From positions 1,054,001 through 1,118,000 of the forward strand of contig NZ_BSNN01000002.1 in NCBI RefSeq assembly GCF_030160015.1: a stretch of DNA of 64,000 nt. Reading direction: 5' to 3'. Below the pieces are notes generated by a model. It was given only the letters and a program-made list of their open reading frames with translations. It ran no database searches and was not told where the DNA came from. Of this stretch, positions 36,283 through 45,482 are shown in pieces. The translations under genes were made by a program, and so were the position numbers. The stretch comes from Amylibacter marinus. GTDB taxonomy: Bacteria; Pseudomonadota; Alphaproteobacteria; Rhodobacterales; Rhodobacteraceae. Each line of letters starts with the position of its first letter. The stretch's first letter is position 1.

Positions 36283-37190
36283 TGATCCAGTTGAATTTCA
36301 GCGCCGAAGTGCGCGCAGCCAAAGAGGCTGGTCAGCCAATTGTGGCATTGGAATCCACCATCATCACTCATGGCATGCCCTTCCCACAGAATGTAGAAAC
36401 CGCGCGCCGTGTCGAGCAGTGCGTGCGCGATAATGGCGCCGTGCCGGCCACAATTGCGGTGCTGAATGGTGAGTTGTGCATTGGCCTATCTGCGGATCAG
36501 CTAAACAGCCTTGGACAGGCCAAAGACGTGGCCAAGCTATCGCGCGCCGATCTGCCTGTGTGTATTGCTACCGGCAAAACGGGGGCGACCACAGTTGCCG
36601 CCACCATGATCAGCGCGCATCTGGCGGGTATCTCTGTTTTTGCAACCGGAGGCATTGGCGGGGTTCATCAAGGGGCCGAGCAAAGTTTTGATATTTCTGC
36701 GGATTTGCAAGAGCTGGCCCAAACGCCTGTAACCGTTGTGGCCGCCGGCCCCAAGGCCATTTTGGACATCCCCAAGACCCTAGAGGTGCTGGAAACATTG
36801 GGGGTGCCCGTTATTGCGGTGGGCCAAGATCAGGTGCCCGCCTTTTGGTCGCGCCACTCTGGGATTGATGCGCCCCTGCGCCTAGACAGCGCCACAGATA
36901 TTGCCCGCGCCGCACAGACCCGTGCGGCAATGGGCCTGTCTGGTGGTCAGCTGATTGCAAATCCAATTCCAGAGGCCGATGAAATTGCATCAGAGGTGCT
37001 GCGCCCGATCATTGCCCGCGCTCTAGAAGAGGCCAACGCCCAAGGGATCGAGGCCAAAAAGGTCACCCCCTTCTTGCTGGGACGAATTTTCGAGCTGACC
37101 GAGGGTAAATCGCTAGAGGCGAATATCGCATTGGTTCTAAATAATGCGCGCCTTGCTAGTGAAATCGCCGTAGCGTTTAGCGCAGGCTAA
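36282..37190 (+). CDS. psuG: pseudouridine-5'-phosphate glycosidase
   Basis: PsuG (IndA family) breaks the C-C glycosidic bond of pseudouridine 5'-phosphate into uracil and ribose 5-phosphate, completing the recycling of pseudouridine from RNA turnover. The 302-residue length fits. Family motifs: VALESTIITHGMPFPQN near residue 25-40, TGKTGATTVAATM, FATGGIGGVHQGAE, and DIPKTLEVLETLGVPV. Coupled to psuK by TAATG. Its stop codon shares bases with the convergent ABC permease stop. No transporter of the psuT type adjoins. Confidence 0.93.
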   Translation: MIQLNFSAEVRAAKEAGQPIVALESTIITHGMPFPQNVETARRVEQCVRDNGAVPATIAVLNGELCIGLSADQLNSLGQAKDVAKLSRADLPVCIATGKTGATTVAATMISAHLAGISVFATGGIGGVHQGAEQSFDISADLQELAQTPVTVVAAGPKAILDIPKTLEVLETLGVPVIAVGQDQVPAFWSRHSGIDAPLRLDSATDIARAAQTRAAMGLSGGQLIANPIPEADEIASEVLRPIIARALEEANAQGIEAKKVTPFLLGRIFELTEGKSLEANIALVLNNARLASEIAVAFSAG

Positions 37191-38842
37191 CGCGAGGCAC
37201 GTGCCAGCACCGCCACCGCCAGCATGCCGACCAAAATCACCACAATCGAGGCGGCCGATGCGCCATTGATATCCTCAAGCGAGGCGGCGTTGTAGATTTG
37301 GGTCGCCAGTGTTTCAAACCCAAAGGGGCGCAACAACAACGTCGCCGGCAGTTCTTTTATGCTGTCTACAAACACCAGCAAGACCGCAATCAGCAACGAC
37401 CGGTGGATCAGCGGCAAATGCACCCGCCGCAACACCGCGGCAGGTGTTTTCCCCAAAGAGCGAGCCGCCCAGCCTATATTGGGTGAATAGCGCCCCATGG
37501 CACTGTCAACAGATCCATAGGCCAGCGCAAAGAAACGCACGAAATAGGCAAAAATTACCGCCCCCGCTGAGCCGGTGATCAGCAGCCCAATTTCAACATT
37601 CCACAGGGTTTGAAATATATCCGCGATTCGGTGATCCAATGCCGCCATGGGAATAAGGATCCCCACCGCCAAAACCGCCCCAGGGGCCGCATATCCGATG
37701 GTGGAAATTGGCGCCAGCTTGCGCGCCAGATTAGAGCGCGACATACGCACCGCATACACCAGTATAACCGCCGCCCCCACCGTCAACAGGGCCGCAGACA
37801 ACGAAACCCATAGGCTGGTGCTGATCGCCCCGCGAAATTCCCGACCTTGCCAGATTTCAGGCACATGTAATGCATGAGACAGCATGATTAGGCTGGGCAT
37901 TATAAACCCAAGGATCACCGGCAAGGCACAGACTCCCATCACCAACAGCGCCGCGCCACCACGTAATTTTTCGCGGCTGGGGGGGATCATTTGCGTATGG
38001 CGCTGATGCACCTTCATTTTATTTCGGCTACGACGTTCCAGAAACAACAGCCCCGTTAACAGCGCTAGAATGACCCCAGAAATCTGCGCCGCCCCGCCAA
38101 CGTTCGACGCCTCTAGCCACACGGTAAACACCCCCGTTGTCAGGGTCTGCACCGCGAAAAATTCCACCGCGCCAAAATCATTCAGCGTCTCCATCATCAC
38201 CAAAGACACGCCAATGGCAATGGCGGGACGTGCCAGAGGCAGCGCCACGCGGAAAAACACCCCCCGCGGCCCCACGCCCAATGCGCGGGCGACCTCTAGC
38301 GTGCGGCTGGATTGATCCCGAAAGGCCGTGCGCGCCAACAAGTAAACATAAGGATACAGCGACAACGCAATTACCAAAACAGCCGCCCCGCGTGCGCGCA
38401 CCTGTGGGAAATAGTAATCCCGAGAGGTTTGCCAGCCAAACCAGTCGCGCAATTGGGTCTGAACCGGCCCCGCATATTCCCAAAAATCCACAAAGGCATA
38501 GGCCCCGATATAGGCCGGCACCGCCAAAGGGAAAAACAGCGACCATTCCAGCGTTCTGCGCATGGGGAAATCTTTGGTCACAATAAACCACGCGGTACTG
38601 ACCCCGATCAGCGCACTTAGCGCCCCAACCGCGCCCATCATAATCAGTGAATTGCCCAGATAACGCGGCAATGTCGTGGACAGCAGATGTGGCCAGATAT
38701 TTTCGGTAGGGAAAAAGGCCAGATAGATCACCACCAATATGGGCAGGATAACCAGCCCCGCAACCAAGGCCGCTGCGATGGTCCATACGCTGGGGAAACG
38801 GCCAAATTTACGTGCCGTTGATATATTTGCATTATCAGCCAT
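37187..38842 (-). CDS. two-domain ABC transporter permease (iron(III) FbpB type)
   Basis: A 551-residue permease with two fused copies of the binding-protein-dependent transport domain (about 12 membrane helices in total). EAA-loop-like segments are visible in each half (ARALGVGPRGVFFRVALPLARPA near residue 185 and AARSLGKTPAAVLRRVHLPL near 455). Fused permeases of this kind belong to ferric-iron (FbpB/SfuB) and thiamine (ThiP) importers. No substrate-binding protein or ATPase gene is adjacent, so substrate is uncertain, ferric iron being most likely. Minus strand, convergent with psuG. Confidence 0.82.
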   Translation of the reverse strand: MADNANISTARKFGRFPSVWTIAAALVAGLVILPILVVIYLAFFPTENIWPHLLSTTLPRYLGNSLIMMGAVGALSALIGVSTAWFIVTKDFPMRRTLEWSLFFPLAVPAYIGAYAFVDFWEYAGPVQTQLRDWFGWQTSRDYYFPQVRARGAAVLVIALSLYPYVYLLARTAFRDQSSRTLEVARALGVGPRGVFFRVALPLARPAIAIGVSLVMMETLNDFGAVEFFAVQTLTTGVFTVWLEASNVGGAAQISGVILALLTGLLFLERRSRNKMKVHQRHTQMIPPSREKLRGGAALLVMGVCALPVILGFIMPSLIMLSHALHVPEIWQGREFRGAISTSLWVSLSAALLTVGAAVILVYAVRMSRSNLARKLAPISTIGYAAPGAVLAVGILIPMAALDHRIADIFQTLWNVEIGLLITGSAGAVIFAYFVRFFALAYGSVDSAMGRYSPNIGWAARSLGKTPAAVLRRVHLPLIHRSLLIAVLLVFVDSIKELPATLLLRPFGFETLATQIYNAASLEDINGASAASIVVILVGMLAVAVLARASR

Positions 38843-38910
38843 TGAAACGCGCTTAGCGCATGGATAATTCTATGTCTAGCAATCAGGGCATTGGACGGGA
38901 ACATTTATCA

Positions 38911-39822
38911 ATGGACATTCGAATTTATCTTGGGCCCTACCGCACCGCATCTCAGCACATTTATGACATTTTAGAGAAAAATGCAGACGTCTTTTCCGAT
39001 CAGAATATCGTAATCGTACCCCCAGAGGCCCACCGCGATGCATTAGAATCCGCGCTAAAGGCCTTGGGCGATGGCCTACCCAAGGCCGACGCAGGGGCGC
39101 AATTTATCCGCGAGGCAACCCAAGGGTCAGCAGCCAAGCGTATCGTGTTGCTGGATCATCAGATTGGCGGTTCTGTTCTGCGCCCCGTTAGCCGTAGCCT
39201 GTTGTTCCCCCCCTGCGGGGCGGCTGTGGCGCGCTATTCCACATTATTGCCGCTGAACAGCTATCGTTTCTTCATGGCCACGCGAAATTTAACCACCCTG
39301 TTGCCCTCATGTTATGGTAGCGCCTTGGGCCATGCCAAGATCGAGGAATTCTCGACCTTTGTTGAAAATATCGAAATCCCCAAGGTGAAGTGGTCTGACC
39401 TGTTAAACCGTGTCACCAGACGCCAAAGAGAGGAACGCGGCCCCCGCCACCATGTGGTAACGTGGAAATACGAAGATTATCCGCGTATCTGGCGCGATGT
39501 TATTCAGGCCATAACCGGCATTGAAAATGCCCAAGACCTGCATGGGGACAGCCGCCCTGTCAATCAGGGGCTATCGCTATATGGGTGTCAATTGATGTAT
39601 CAATACCTGCTAAAGCACAAACCAGCGCAGGCGGGAGATTTTGAAAAAATCAAACGCGCTTTTGTGCTAAAGTTTCCGAACACAGATGCCCCAAGGCGTG
39701 ATGATTTTTGGACTGCAGAGGTGCAGGATCAGATGACCTTTGCCTACGAGGATGACTGGTATTACATCGAGCGCATGGATAATGTTGCCACCATCCAACC
39801 GCGCCCGAATTTCTTAGACTAG
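38911..39822 (+). CDS. sulfotransferase-like protein
   Basis: The 303-residue product begins MDIRIYLGPYRTASQHIYD, where LGPYRTASQH occupies the position of the 5'-phosphosulfate (PAPS) binding loop in sulfotransferases. A second sulfotransferase-like segment is a strand-turn with RFFMATRNLTTLLPSCYGSAL at about 128-148. The rest, including FEKIKRAFVLKFP, is compatible with the fold. No HPR or GxxGxxK motif is present. Target unknown; surface-polymer modification would be a reasonable guess only. I set the start at 38911 because the next 50 upstream bases in frame are not family-like. Divergent from the ABC permease. Confidence 0.5.
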   Translation: MDIRIYLGPYRTASQHIYDILEKNADVFSDQNIVIVPPEAHRDALESALKALGDGLPKADAGAQFIREATQGSAAKRIVLLDHQIGGSVLRPVSRSLLFPPCGAAVARYSTLLPLNSYRFFMATRNLTTLLPSCYGSALGHAKIEEFSTFVENIEIPKVKWSDLLNRVTRRQREERGPRHHVVTWKYEDYPRIWRDVIQAITGIENAQDLHGDSRPVNQGLSLYGCQLMYQYLLKHKPAQAGDFEKIKRAFVLKFPNTDAPRRDDFWTAEVQDQMTFAYEDDWYYIERMDNVATIQPRPNFLD

Positions 39823-39829
39823 CGCAGGG

Positions 39830-40087
39830 CTACATGCCCAAGGCTTCTTTATACATATCTAGAACCGCTTCTTCTTCTGAAATCTCGGCTGGGTCTTTCT
39901 TACGCAAAGCAATCAAAGAGCGCAGGGCCTTAGTATCATAGCCGCGTGATTTTGCCTCGGCCATCACCTCTTTCATATGTTCCGCAATATCTTTTTTCTC
40001 GGCGTCCAGACGCTCGTAGCGCTCTACAAATGCGCGCAGTTCATCCGCAGTAACGCGGTAGCTGGATTGGCCTGTTTCTTCGTTCAT
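39830..40087 (-). CDS. gapR: DUF2312 nucleoid protein GapR
   Basis: An 85-residue helical protein matching GapR (DUF2312/UPF0335), which in Caulobacter binds overtwisted AT-rich DNA ahead of replication forks and RNA polymerase. Features are the coiled-coil TADELRAFVERYERLDAEKKDIA, the AKSRGYDTKALRSLIALRKKD segment and the C-terminal EEEAVLDMYKEALGM. The ATG at 40087 has a perfect AAGGAG nine bases upstream, which rejects the longer frame to 40141. Convergent with the sulfotransferase-like gene with only 7 bases between stops. Confidence 0.9.
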   Translation of the reverse strand: MNEETGQSSYRVTADELRAFVERYERLDAEKKDIAEHMKEVMAEAKSRGYDTKALRSLIALRKKDPAEISEEEAVLDMYKEALGM

Positions 40088-40200
40088 TTTATGCTCCTTT
40101 GGCTTGTCTGCGTGATTACTGTAGGGGGGGCGCGCGCGCAAGTGTTGCTTGTGCTGGGGGGGGGATTTCGCTATTCATCGCACAAAATGAAAGTAGGCCT

Positions 40201-40413
40201 ATGGATATACTTGTACTTGCCGGCGTTGGCGTCACCCTATTAGGGCTGGCGGGATTAATCTATTGTATCGCCAAGGCCTTTAAGGCCCGCCAAGCGGGGC
40301 TAGAGGGCGAAGAGCTTAGCACGCATCTACAAAGCCTTGTTGCGATTAATGTCGGGTCATTTGCCCTGTCGGCACTGGGATTGGCCTTGGTGATTGTGGG
40401 TATACTACTCTAG
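40201..40413 (+). CDS. small two-helix membrane protein
   Basis: A 70-residue protein with two hydrophobic helices (about residues 2-23 and 48-69) joined by a basic/polar linker, KAFKARQAGLEGEELSTHL. Seen in several Rhodobacterales, function unknown. It starts at ATG 40201, divergent from gapR, and its stop overlaps the end of the convergent hydrolase gene. No strong ribosome site precedes it. Confidence 0.55.
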   Translation: MDILVLAGVGVTLLGLAGLIYCIAKAFKARQAGLEGEELSTHLQSLVAINVGSFALSALGLALVIVGILL

Positions 40414-41394
40414 GGATTTTATCCAGTTTAGCATCTCTGCAGTAGCCGTGGCGGTTTGGTTCGGGCTCATGATATCGCCTGCAATTACATGAGCGTTTAC
40501 GTCATCTGCCTCGGTTAGGGTTGGGTTGATCAAGGTTACAGCCCCTCCCCACTTCTGGGCAACCTGACGTGTTGCGGCCGCATCTACCACCCTGTCGTCA
40601 TCTGAAAAGTAGAACAACGCGGGGATTTCTGTGCGCGCGACATCTATGCCCTCGACATGGTCAATCAGGCGCATCATCGGCACGATAGATTCTGTGGGGT
40701 AGCTGGTTGTCCAGTATTGCCCATGCAAGGTGTTGCTAGGCTCCCAAGAGCGCGTTTCGCCGCCCAGCATCGGCCCCCAGAGGTTAAACAGGGGCAACTT
40801 ACCCAAAAACGCCATGGAATTATGCACCGCAAAGTTTGGCGAGACAAAGATCATGCCTGCGACCTGTTCGGTTAGGCTGGGATCATCCAGTAATGTGGTG
40901 GCCAATGTGCCCCCCGTAGAGGCTGAAATCACGATCACCCGCTGACCGATCAATTGGCCAATCTGCAAGGCCTGTGCCAAATCCACCGCCCAGTCCTGAA
41001 CATGGGTTTGCGCCATGGCATCCCCCGCGCGACCATGGCCCGTAAGGCGCGGGAAATAGACATTTGCGCCAAGGGCCGCGCCCAGATTATCGGGCACGGG
41101 GCGGATTTCTTGTAGGCTGGCGGAAAACCCATGCAGGTACACGATGGATAGCGCGGTTTTCGCCCCCTCTTCGCCGGCCCAGAGGATCTGCTTGTGTTGA
41201 TTGGGTTTGATATCGGTAAACCGGGCTTCTGATTTGGCCAGATCTGTGGTGATTTGAGAAATATCGCGGGGGGGCGTTTGATCCTTGGTTGCCTCGGTTA
41301 GATTAAAGCGCTGTCGCGGCCCGAGAACCAAAACCAGTGCCGCTCCTAACAGAACCATAATAACCAGTCCCACGAAACCTTTGATGACGCGCAT
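40405..41394 (-). CDS. membrane-anchored alpha/beta hydrolase
   Basis: A 329-residue alpha/beta-hydrolase with an N-terminal membrane anchor (about residues 5-25). The fold is shown by YLHGFSASLQE (oxyanion region), the nucleophile elbow ISASTGGT (Ser about residue 158), the acid site in FSDDDRVVD and a C-terminal His (NAHVIAG). It belongs with serine aminopeptidase S33/carboxylesterase relatives; substrate unknown. It lies immediately downstream of a second hydrolase gene (17-base gap), so the two are likely co-transcribed. Confidence 0.82.
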   Translation of the reverse strand: MRVIKGFVGLVIMVLLGAALVLVLGPRQRFNLTEATKDQTPPRDISQITTDLAKSEARFTDIKPNQHKQILWAGEEGAKTALSIVYLHGFSASLQEIRPVPDNLGAALGANVYFPRLTGHGRAGDAMAQTHVQDWAVDLAQALQIGQLIGQRVIVISASTGGTLATTLLDDPSLTEQVAGMIFVSPNFAVHNSMAFLGKLPLFNLWGPMLGGETRSWEPSNTLHGQYWTTSYPTESIVPMMRLIDHVEGIDVARTEIPALFYFSDDDRVVDAAATRQVAQKWGGAVTLINPTLTEADDVNAHVIAGDIMSPNQTATATAEMLNWIKSLE

Positions 41395-41411
41395 ATACCC
41401 CCCTTTGGGGG

Positions 41412-42164
41412 CTAGGCCATCAGGATCGAGTGAATTGATTTACGGATCAATTGCAGACACCGTGCATCAGAGAACCTGTGATCCGCCCCTTTGACGAAAT
41501 TCAGGCGAATATCATCCCCACTTGCGTGTTCAAGCAAGCGTAACGCCACGTCCATGTGCACATCCGCATCCGCGGTGCCATGCAACAGGCGCACTGGAAA
41601 TGGCAGCTCAAGATCTTCGCGCAGAACCAAATGGTTGCGCCCATCTGTGATTAGCTTTTTGGTAATTGGATAGGGTTCATCGTATTCTGATGGCTGATAG
41701 ATCACGCCATCTTTCATCAATTTAGCCTGAAGGATCGAGCTCATGCCATTCCACATGCTGTCTTCGGTGAAATCAGGTGCGGCGGCAATACCCACAAGGC
41801 CCGCCACTTGATCGGGTATGCGCTTGGCCAATAAAAGAGAAATCCATCCGCCCATAGACGAGCCGACCAATATCTGCGGGCCAGTGGTTAGGGTGGTGAC
41901 CGCCGCCTGTGCGTCCTCGGCCCATTCGCCGATAGAGCCATCGCGAAATTCGCCCGAGGATTGCCCGTGGCCCGAATAATCAAAGCGCAGGAATGCGCGA
42001 CCGGTTTCCTCGGCCCATTCCTGTAGGTACAGCGCCTTGCTGCCCTGCATATCGGATTTAAAGCCGCCAAGGAAAACAACCCCTGGGCCTGCCTCTGTGC
42101 CGGTGGTTTGGTGATAGGCGATTTCGCGGCCTTGGGGGGTGGTGAAATGTTGCGGGTTGCTCAT
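41412..42164 (-). CDS. cytoplasmic alpha/beta hydrolase (ABHD10-like)
   Basis: A 250-residue serine hydrolase without a signal peptide. The nucleophile is Ser103 in GSSMGGW (101-107); acidic residue in HGTADADVHMD and His in GADHRFSD complete the triad. FLGGFKSDMQGSKA and FDYSGHGQSSGEF are characteristic of the group that includes human ABHD10 and bacterial acyl-protein or acyl-CoA esterases. GAGGA lies five bases before the ATG. The pair with the neighbouring hydrolase is likely an operon. Confidence 0.82.
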   Translation of the reverse strand: MSNPQHFTTPQGREIAYHQTTGTEAGPGVVFLGGFKSDMQGSKALYLQEWAEETGRAFLRFDYSGHGQSSGEFRDGSIGEWAEDAQAAVTTLTTGPQILVGSSMGGWISLLLAKRIPDQVAGLVGIAAAPDFTEDSMWNGMSSILQAKLMKDGVIYQPSEYDEPYPITKKLITDGRNHLVLREDLELPFPVRLLHGTADADVHMDVALRLLEHASGDDIRLNFVKGADHRFSDARCLQLIRKSIHSILMA

Positions 42165-42421
42165 GGTATCCTCGGGAAATTATGCCTCAGTCCTAGACTA
42201 GTTTTTGGGGGGCGTCATCTACAGGTGGCACGTTTGGGGCGGAATACGCTGGAATTTGCCAATGCGCGGATTTTGGCGATCATGGGATTGGATATTTTAA
42301 AGATTTGGATGTGGGAGGGGAGTTGGGGGTCAAAAATTGCTTGAACCTGTAGTGAAATCGGGCCAAATGGGCGCACAACTTTAACCGAGCGTTTCGTAGG
42401 CGCTAAATGAAAGGATGATCC

Positions 42422-44374
42422 ATGTCAGAGATCACAATCACCCTACCCGATGGAAATTCACGTAAATACGCCGCAGGTGTAACGGGTATGGATGTGGCCA
42501 AGGACATTTCCACCTCGTTGGCCAAAAAGGCCATCAGCTGTAGTGTAAACGGCGAGCACCGTGATCTATCGCGCGAGATTGAGGCCGATGCCGCATTTGC
42601 CATTCACACAATGCAAGACGATGCACAGGCACTTGAGCTGATCCGTCACGATTGTGCTCATATCATGGCGCGCGCGGTTCAAGAGCTGTGGCCAGATGTG
42701 AAGGTGACCATTGGCCCCGTTATCAAGAACGGCTGGTACTATGATTTCGATCGCGAAGAGCCCTTTTCCACCGAGGATTTGGTGGTGATCGAGAAGAAAA
42801 TGCGCGAAATTATCAACAAAAAGGATCCCGTGCGCCGCGAGGTTTGGGACCGCGCACGCGCCCTCCAATTCTATCGGGACAATAACGAGCCTTATAAGGT
42901 CGAGCTGATCGAAAGCATACCTGGCGATGAGGATCTGTCGATGTATTGGCATGGCGACTGGCAAGATTTGTGCCGTGGGCCACATTTGGTACATACCGCT
43001 CAGGTTCCTGGTGATGGATTTAAATTGATGTCTGTGGCCGGTGCATATTGGCGCGGCGACAGCGACAATGCGATGTTACAGCGCATCTATGGCGTCGCCT
43101 TTAAGAACAAGAATGATCTAAAGGCCCATTTAAATATGCTCGAAGAGGCCGCCAAGCGCGACCACCGCAAACTGGGCCGCGAGATGGACCTGTTTCACAT
43201 GCAAGAAGAGGCCCCAGGGCAGGTGTTCTGGCACCCCAATGGCTGGCGTATTTACACAACATTACAGGACTATATGCGCCGTATGCAAACCAAGGGTGGC
43301 TATGTTGAGGTGAACACACCTCAGGTGGTGGATCGCAAGCTGTGGGAGGCCTCTGGCCACTGGGAAAAATACCAAGAGAACATGTTCATCGTAGAGGTGG
43401 ACGAAGAGCATGCCCGCGAAAAGGCCGTAAATGCCCTAAAGCCGATGAACTGTCCCTGCCATGTGCAGATATTCAACCACGGTCTGAAATCCTATCGCGA
43501 CCTGCCGTTGCGCATGGCCGAATTCGGATCTTGTAACCGCTATGAGCCCTCTGGCGCATTGCATGGTATCATGCGGGTGCGCGGCTTCACCCAAGATGAC
43601 GGGCATATTTTCTGTACCGAAGATCAAATCGAGTCGGAGACAAAGACCTATATCAATTTCCTGTCTGAGGTTTACCGCGATCTGGGGTTCGAGGAATTCA
43701 AGATCAAGTTCTCTGATCGCCCCGAAAAGCGATCTGGGTCAGACGAGGTCTGGGATAAGGCAGAGGCGGCATTGCTGTCGGCCACCCGTGCTGCGGGGAT
43801 CGAGCCAGAAATGAACCATGGCGAAGGCGCGTTCTACGGGCCCAAGCTAGAGTTTGTATTGACCGATGCCATTGGTCGCGATTGGCAATGCGGCACCCAT
43901 CAGGTTGATTTTGTTTTACCCGAGCGTCTTGATGCATCCTATGTCGGCCAAGATGGCAACAAGCATCGCCCCGTTATGTTACACCGTGCAACGCTGGGAT
44001 CATTCGAGCGTTTTATTGGTATTATGATCGAAAGCCATGCCGGCAAGTTGCCCTTCTGGTTGGCCCCACGCCAAGTGGTGGTGGCATCAATTGTGACGGA
44101 TGCCAATGATTTCTGCTTGGATGTGGTCGAGGCGCTAAATGCCGCCGGCATTCGCGCCGAGGCCGATATCCGCAACGAGAAGATCAACTATAAGGTTCGC
44201 GAACACAGCTTGGGCAAGGTTCCGGTTATTCTGGCCGTGGGTAAAAAAGAGGTTGAGGATCGTACAGTAACCGTGCGGCGTCTGGGCGAAAAGAAAACAG
44301 TTGTAATGTCTCTAGATGAAATCACCGCAGAGTTGTTTCAGGCTGCGTTGCCGCCAGATATGCTCCGCAATTAA
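42422..44374 (+). CDS. thrS: threonyl-tRNA synthetase
   Basis: Class II synthetase charging tRNA-Thr. The 650 residues show the usual order: N-terminal TGS domain (1-62), editing domain with the [12 protein letters not shown] zinc-binding-like start (about 75-220), class II catalytic core with the zinc Cys344 in [10 protein letters not shown], motif 2 [14 protein letters not shown], motif 3 [12 protein letters not shown], and the anticodon-binding domain (about 545-645). The ATG has AAAGGATG six bases upstream. A 257-base upstream gap has no T-box, leader hairpin or other clear regulator. Confidence 0.97.
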   Translation: MSEITITLPDGNSRKYAAGVTGMDVAKDISTSLAKKAISCSVNGEHRDLSREIEADAAFAIHTMQDDAQALELIRHDCAHIMARAVQELWPDVKVTIGPVIKNGWYYDFDREEPFSTEDLVVIEKKMREIINKKDPVRREVWDRARALQFYRDNNEPYKVELIESIPGDEDLSMYWHGDWQDLCRGPHLVHTAQVPGDGFKLMSVAGAYWRGDSDNAMLQRIYGVAFKNKNDLKAHLNMLEEAAKRDHRKLGREMDLFHMQEEAPGQVFWHPNGWRIYTTLQDYMRRMQTKGGYVEVNTPQVVDRKLWEASGHWEKYQENMFIVEVDEEHAREKAVNALKPMNCPCHVQIFNHGLKSYRDLPLRMAEFGSCNRYEPSGALHGIMRVRGFTQDDGHIFCTEDQIESETKTYINFLSEVYRDLGFEEFKIKFSDRPEKRSGSDEVWDKAEAALLSATRAAGIEPEMNHGEGAFYGPKLEFVLTDAIGRDWQCGTHQVDFVLPERLDASYVGQDGNKHRPVMLHRATLGSFERFIGIMIESHAGKLPFWLAPRQVVVASIVTDANDFCLDVVEALNAAGIRAEADIRNEKINYKVREHSLGKVPVILAVGKKEVEDRTVTVRRLGEKKTVVMSLDEITAELFQAALPPDMLRN

Positions 44375-44443
44375 CATCTAGTTTACTTGATTGCGCCATA
44401 ATCCCCTGTTATCATTGAAAAATACTTTAGCGGGGGGTTAGAT

Positions 44444-45481
44444 ATGCCAAGATACTCATTTGCGATTTATGACATAAGCGATTTTACCGGCGCTATTTCC
44501 AGTGCCACAGATACAACGGGGGCCGCTGTATCGGGAACCTCTACGACATTCACCAACAGCGGTCCTGCCCAGATATTCATCGACGACGACGACCTGATTT
44601 TCAATGATGCCTTTAACGAACCGGGTGGATTCGACCAGATACTCGATTCGGATCTTACGATTGGGAGCAACACCTTTAATGCCGGCCAAGGGGTAGAGCT
44701 GGAGTATTCGTTCGAATCTGATCAGGGTATTGTGTTCTTTGTCGTGCGAATTGGGAATGATCCACCAAGCAGTAACTCTGGTCAGAACTATGGTATTATC
44801 ACCAGCGAACCATTGGTTGATGGCGCCACCTATACCTTTAACAACAACTCTGCACAGGATGGATCACAAACCCCCTATAATGTGGTCTGTTTCACACGAG
44901 GAACAAAAATTTTAACGCCCGAGGGTTCCAAGAATATCGAGGATTTGGTGGTCGGAGATCAGGTCAGCACACTAGAGGGCGAGGCCCCGCAAATTCGTTG
45001 GATCGGATCGCGGAAATTTAGCCTAGAACAGCTGTTGGACCATCCGCATTTGTGGCCAGTATCCATTGGGCGCAACAGCCTAGGTGCGGCAATGCCTGAC
45101 CGCGACCTGCTGGTATCACCACAACATCGCATTTATGTCAAAGATTGGCGCGCGGATCTGTTGTATGGCTCCAGCGAGGTTTTGGTGCCGGCTGTTGGCC
45201 TGTTGGATGGCGTTAGCACTACACAGCCTGTACCGCAGGAAGAGGTCACCTACTATCACATGCTGTTTGATCGCCACGAGGTGGTTTTTGCCAATGGCCA
45301 ACCCTGCGAGAGCTTCTTCCCTGGCGAGCAAGCCCTGCGGGCCATTGACCAGTCATCGCGCGACGAACTGTTAGAGATATTCCCTGATCTTGCAGGATTG
45401 GAAAAGCTATTCCCTAAAACCAAATACCCCTGTCTGGGGTTACGCGAATTTAAAGCCCTGCGCGACCGCGCTGATCTATAG
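44444..45481 (+). CDS. secreted-type protein with C-terminal Hint domain (copy 2)
   Basis: A 345-residue protein laid out like the gene at 25 kb: an acidic Gly/Ser/Thr/Asn-rich N-terminal beta region (1-145), with no classical signal peptide, then a Hint_2 domain starting at Cys149 in VVCFTRGTKI. Shared elements are EDLVVGDQVSTLEG, IRWIGSRK, LLVSPQHRIYV and FDRHEVVFANGQPCESFFPGEQA. The two Hint domains are clearly paralogous, while the N-terminal regions differ. Preceded by a G-rich ribosome site. Transcription likely ends before the convergent MocR gene, separated by one base. Confidence 0.78.
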   Translation: MPRYSFAIYDISDFTGAISSATDTTGAAVSGTSTTFTNSGPAQIFIDDDDLIFNDAFNEPGGFDQILDSDLTIGSNTFNAGQGVELEYSFESDQGIVFFVVRIGNDPPSSNSGQNYGIITSEPLVDGATYTFNNNSAQDGSQTPYNVVCFTRGTKILTPEGSKNIEDLVVGDQVSTLEGEAPQIRWIGSRKFSLEQLLDHPHLWPVSIGRNSLGAAMPDRDLLVSPQHRIYVKDWRADLLYGSSEVLVPAVGLLDGVSTTQPVPQEEVTYYHMLFDRHEVVFANGQPCESFFPGEQALRAIDQSSRDELLEIFPDLAGLEKLFPKTKYPCLGLREFKALRDRADL

Positions 45482-45482
45482 A

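Noticed and set aside
42282-42344. 20-codon Trp-rich ORF upstream of thrS (MGLDILKIWMWEGSWGSKIA)
   Set aside because: No ribosome site and no attenuator-like hairpins after it, and Trp codons make no sense for a threonyl-tRNA synthetase leader.
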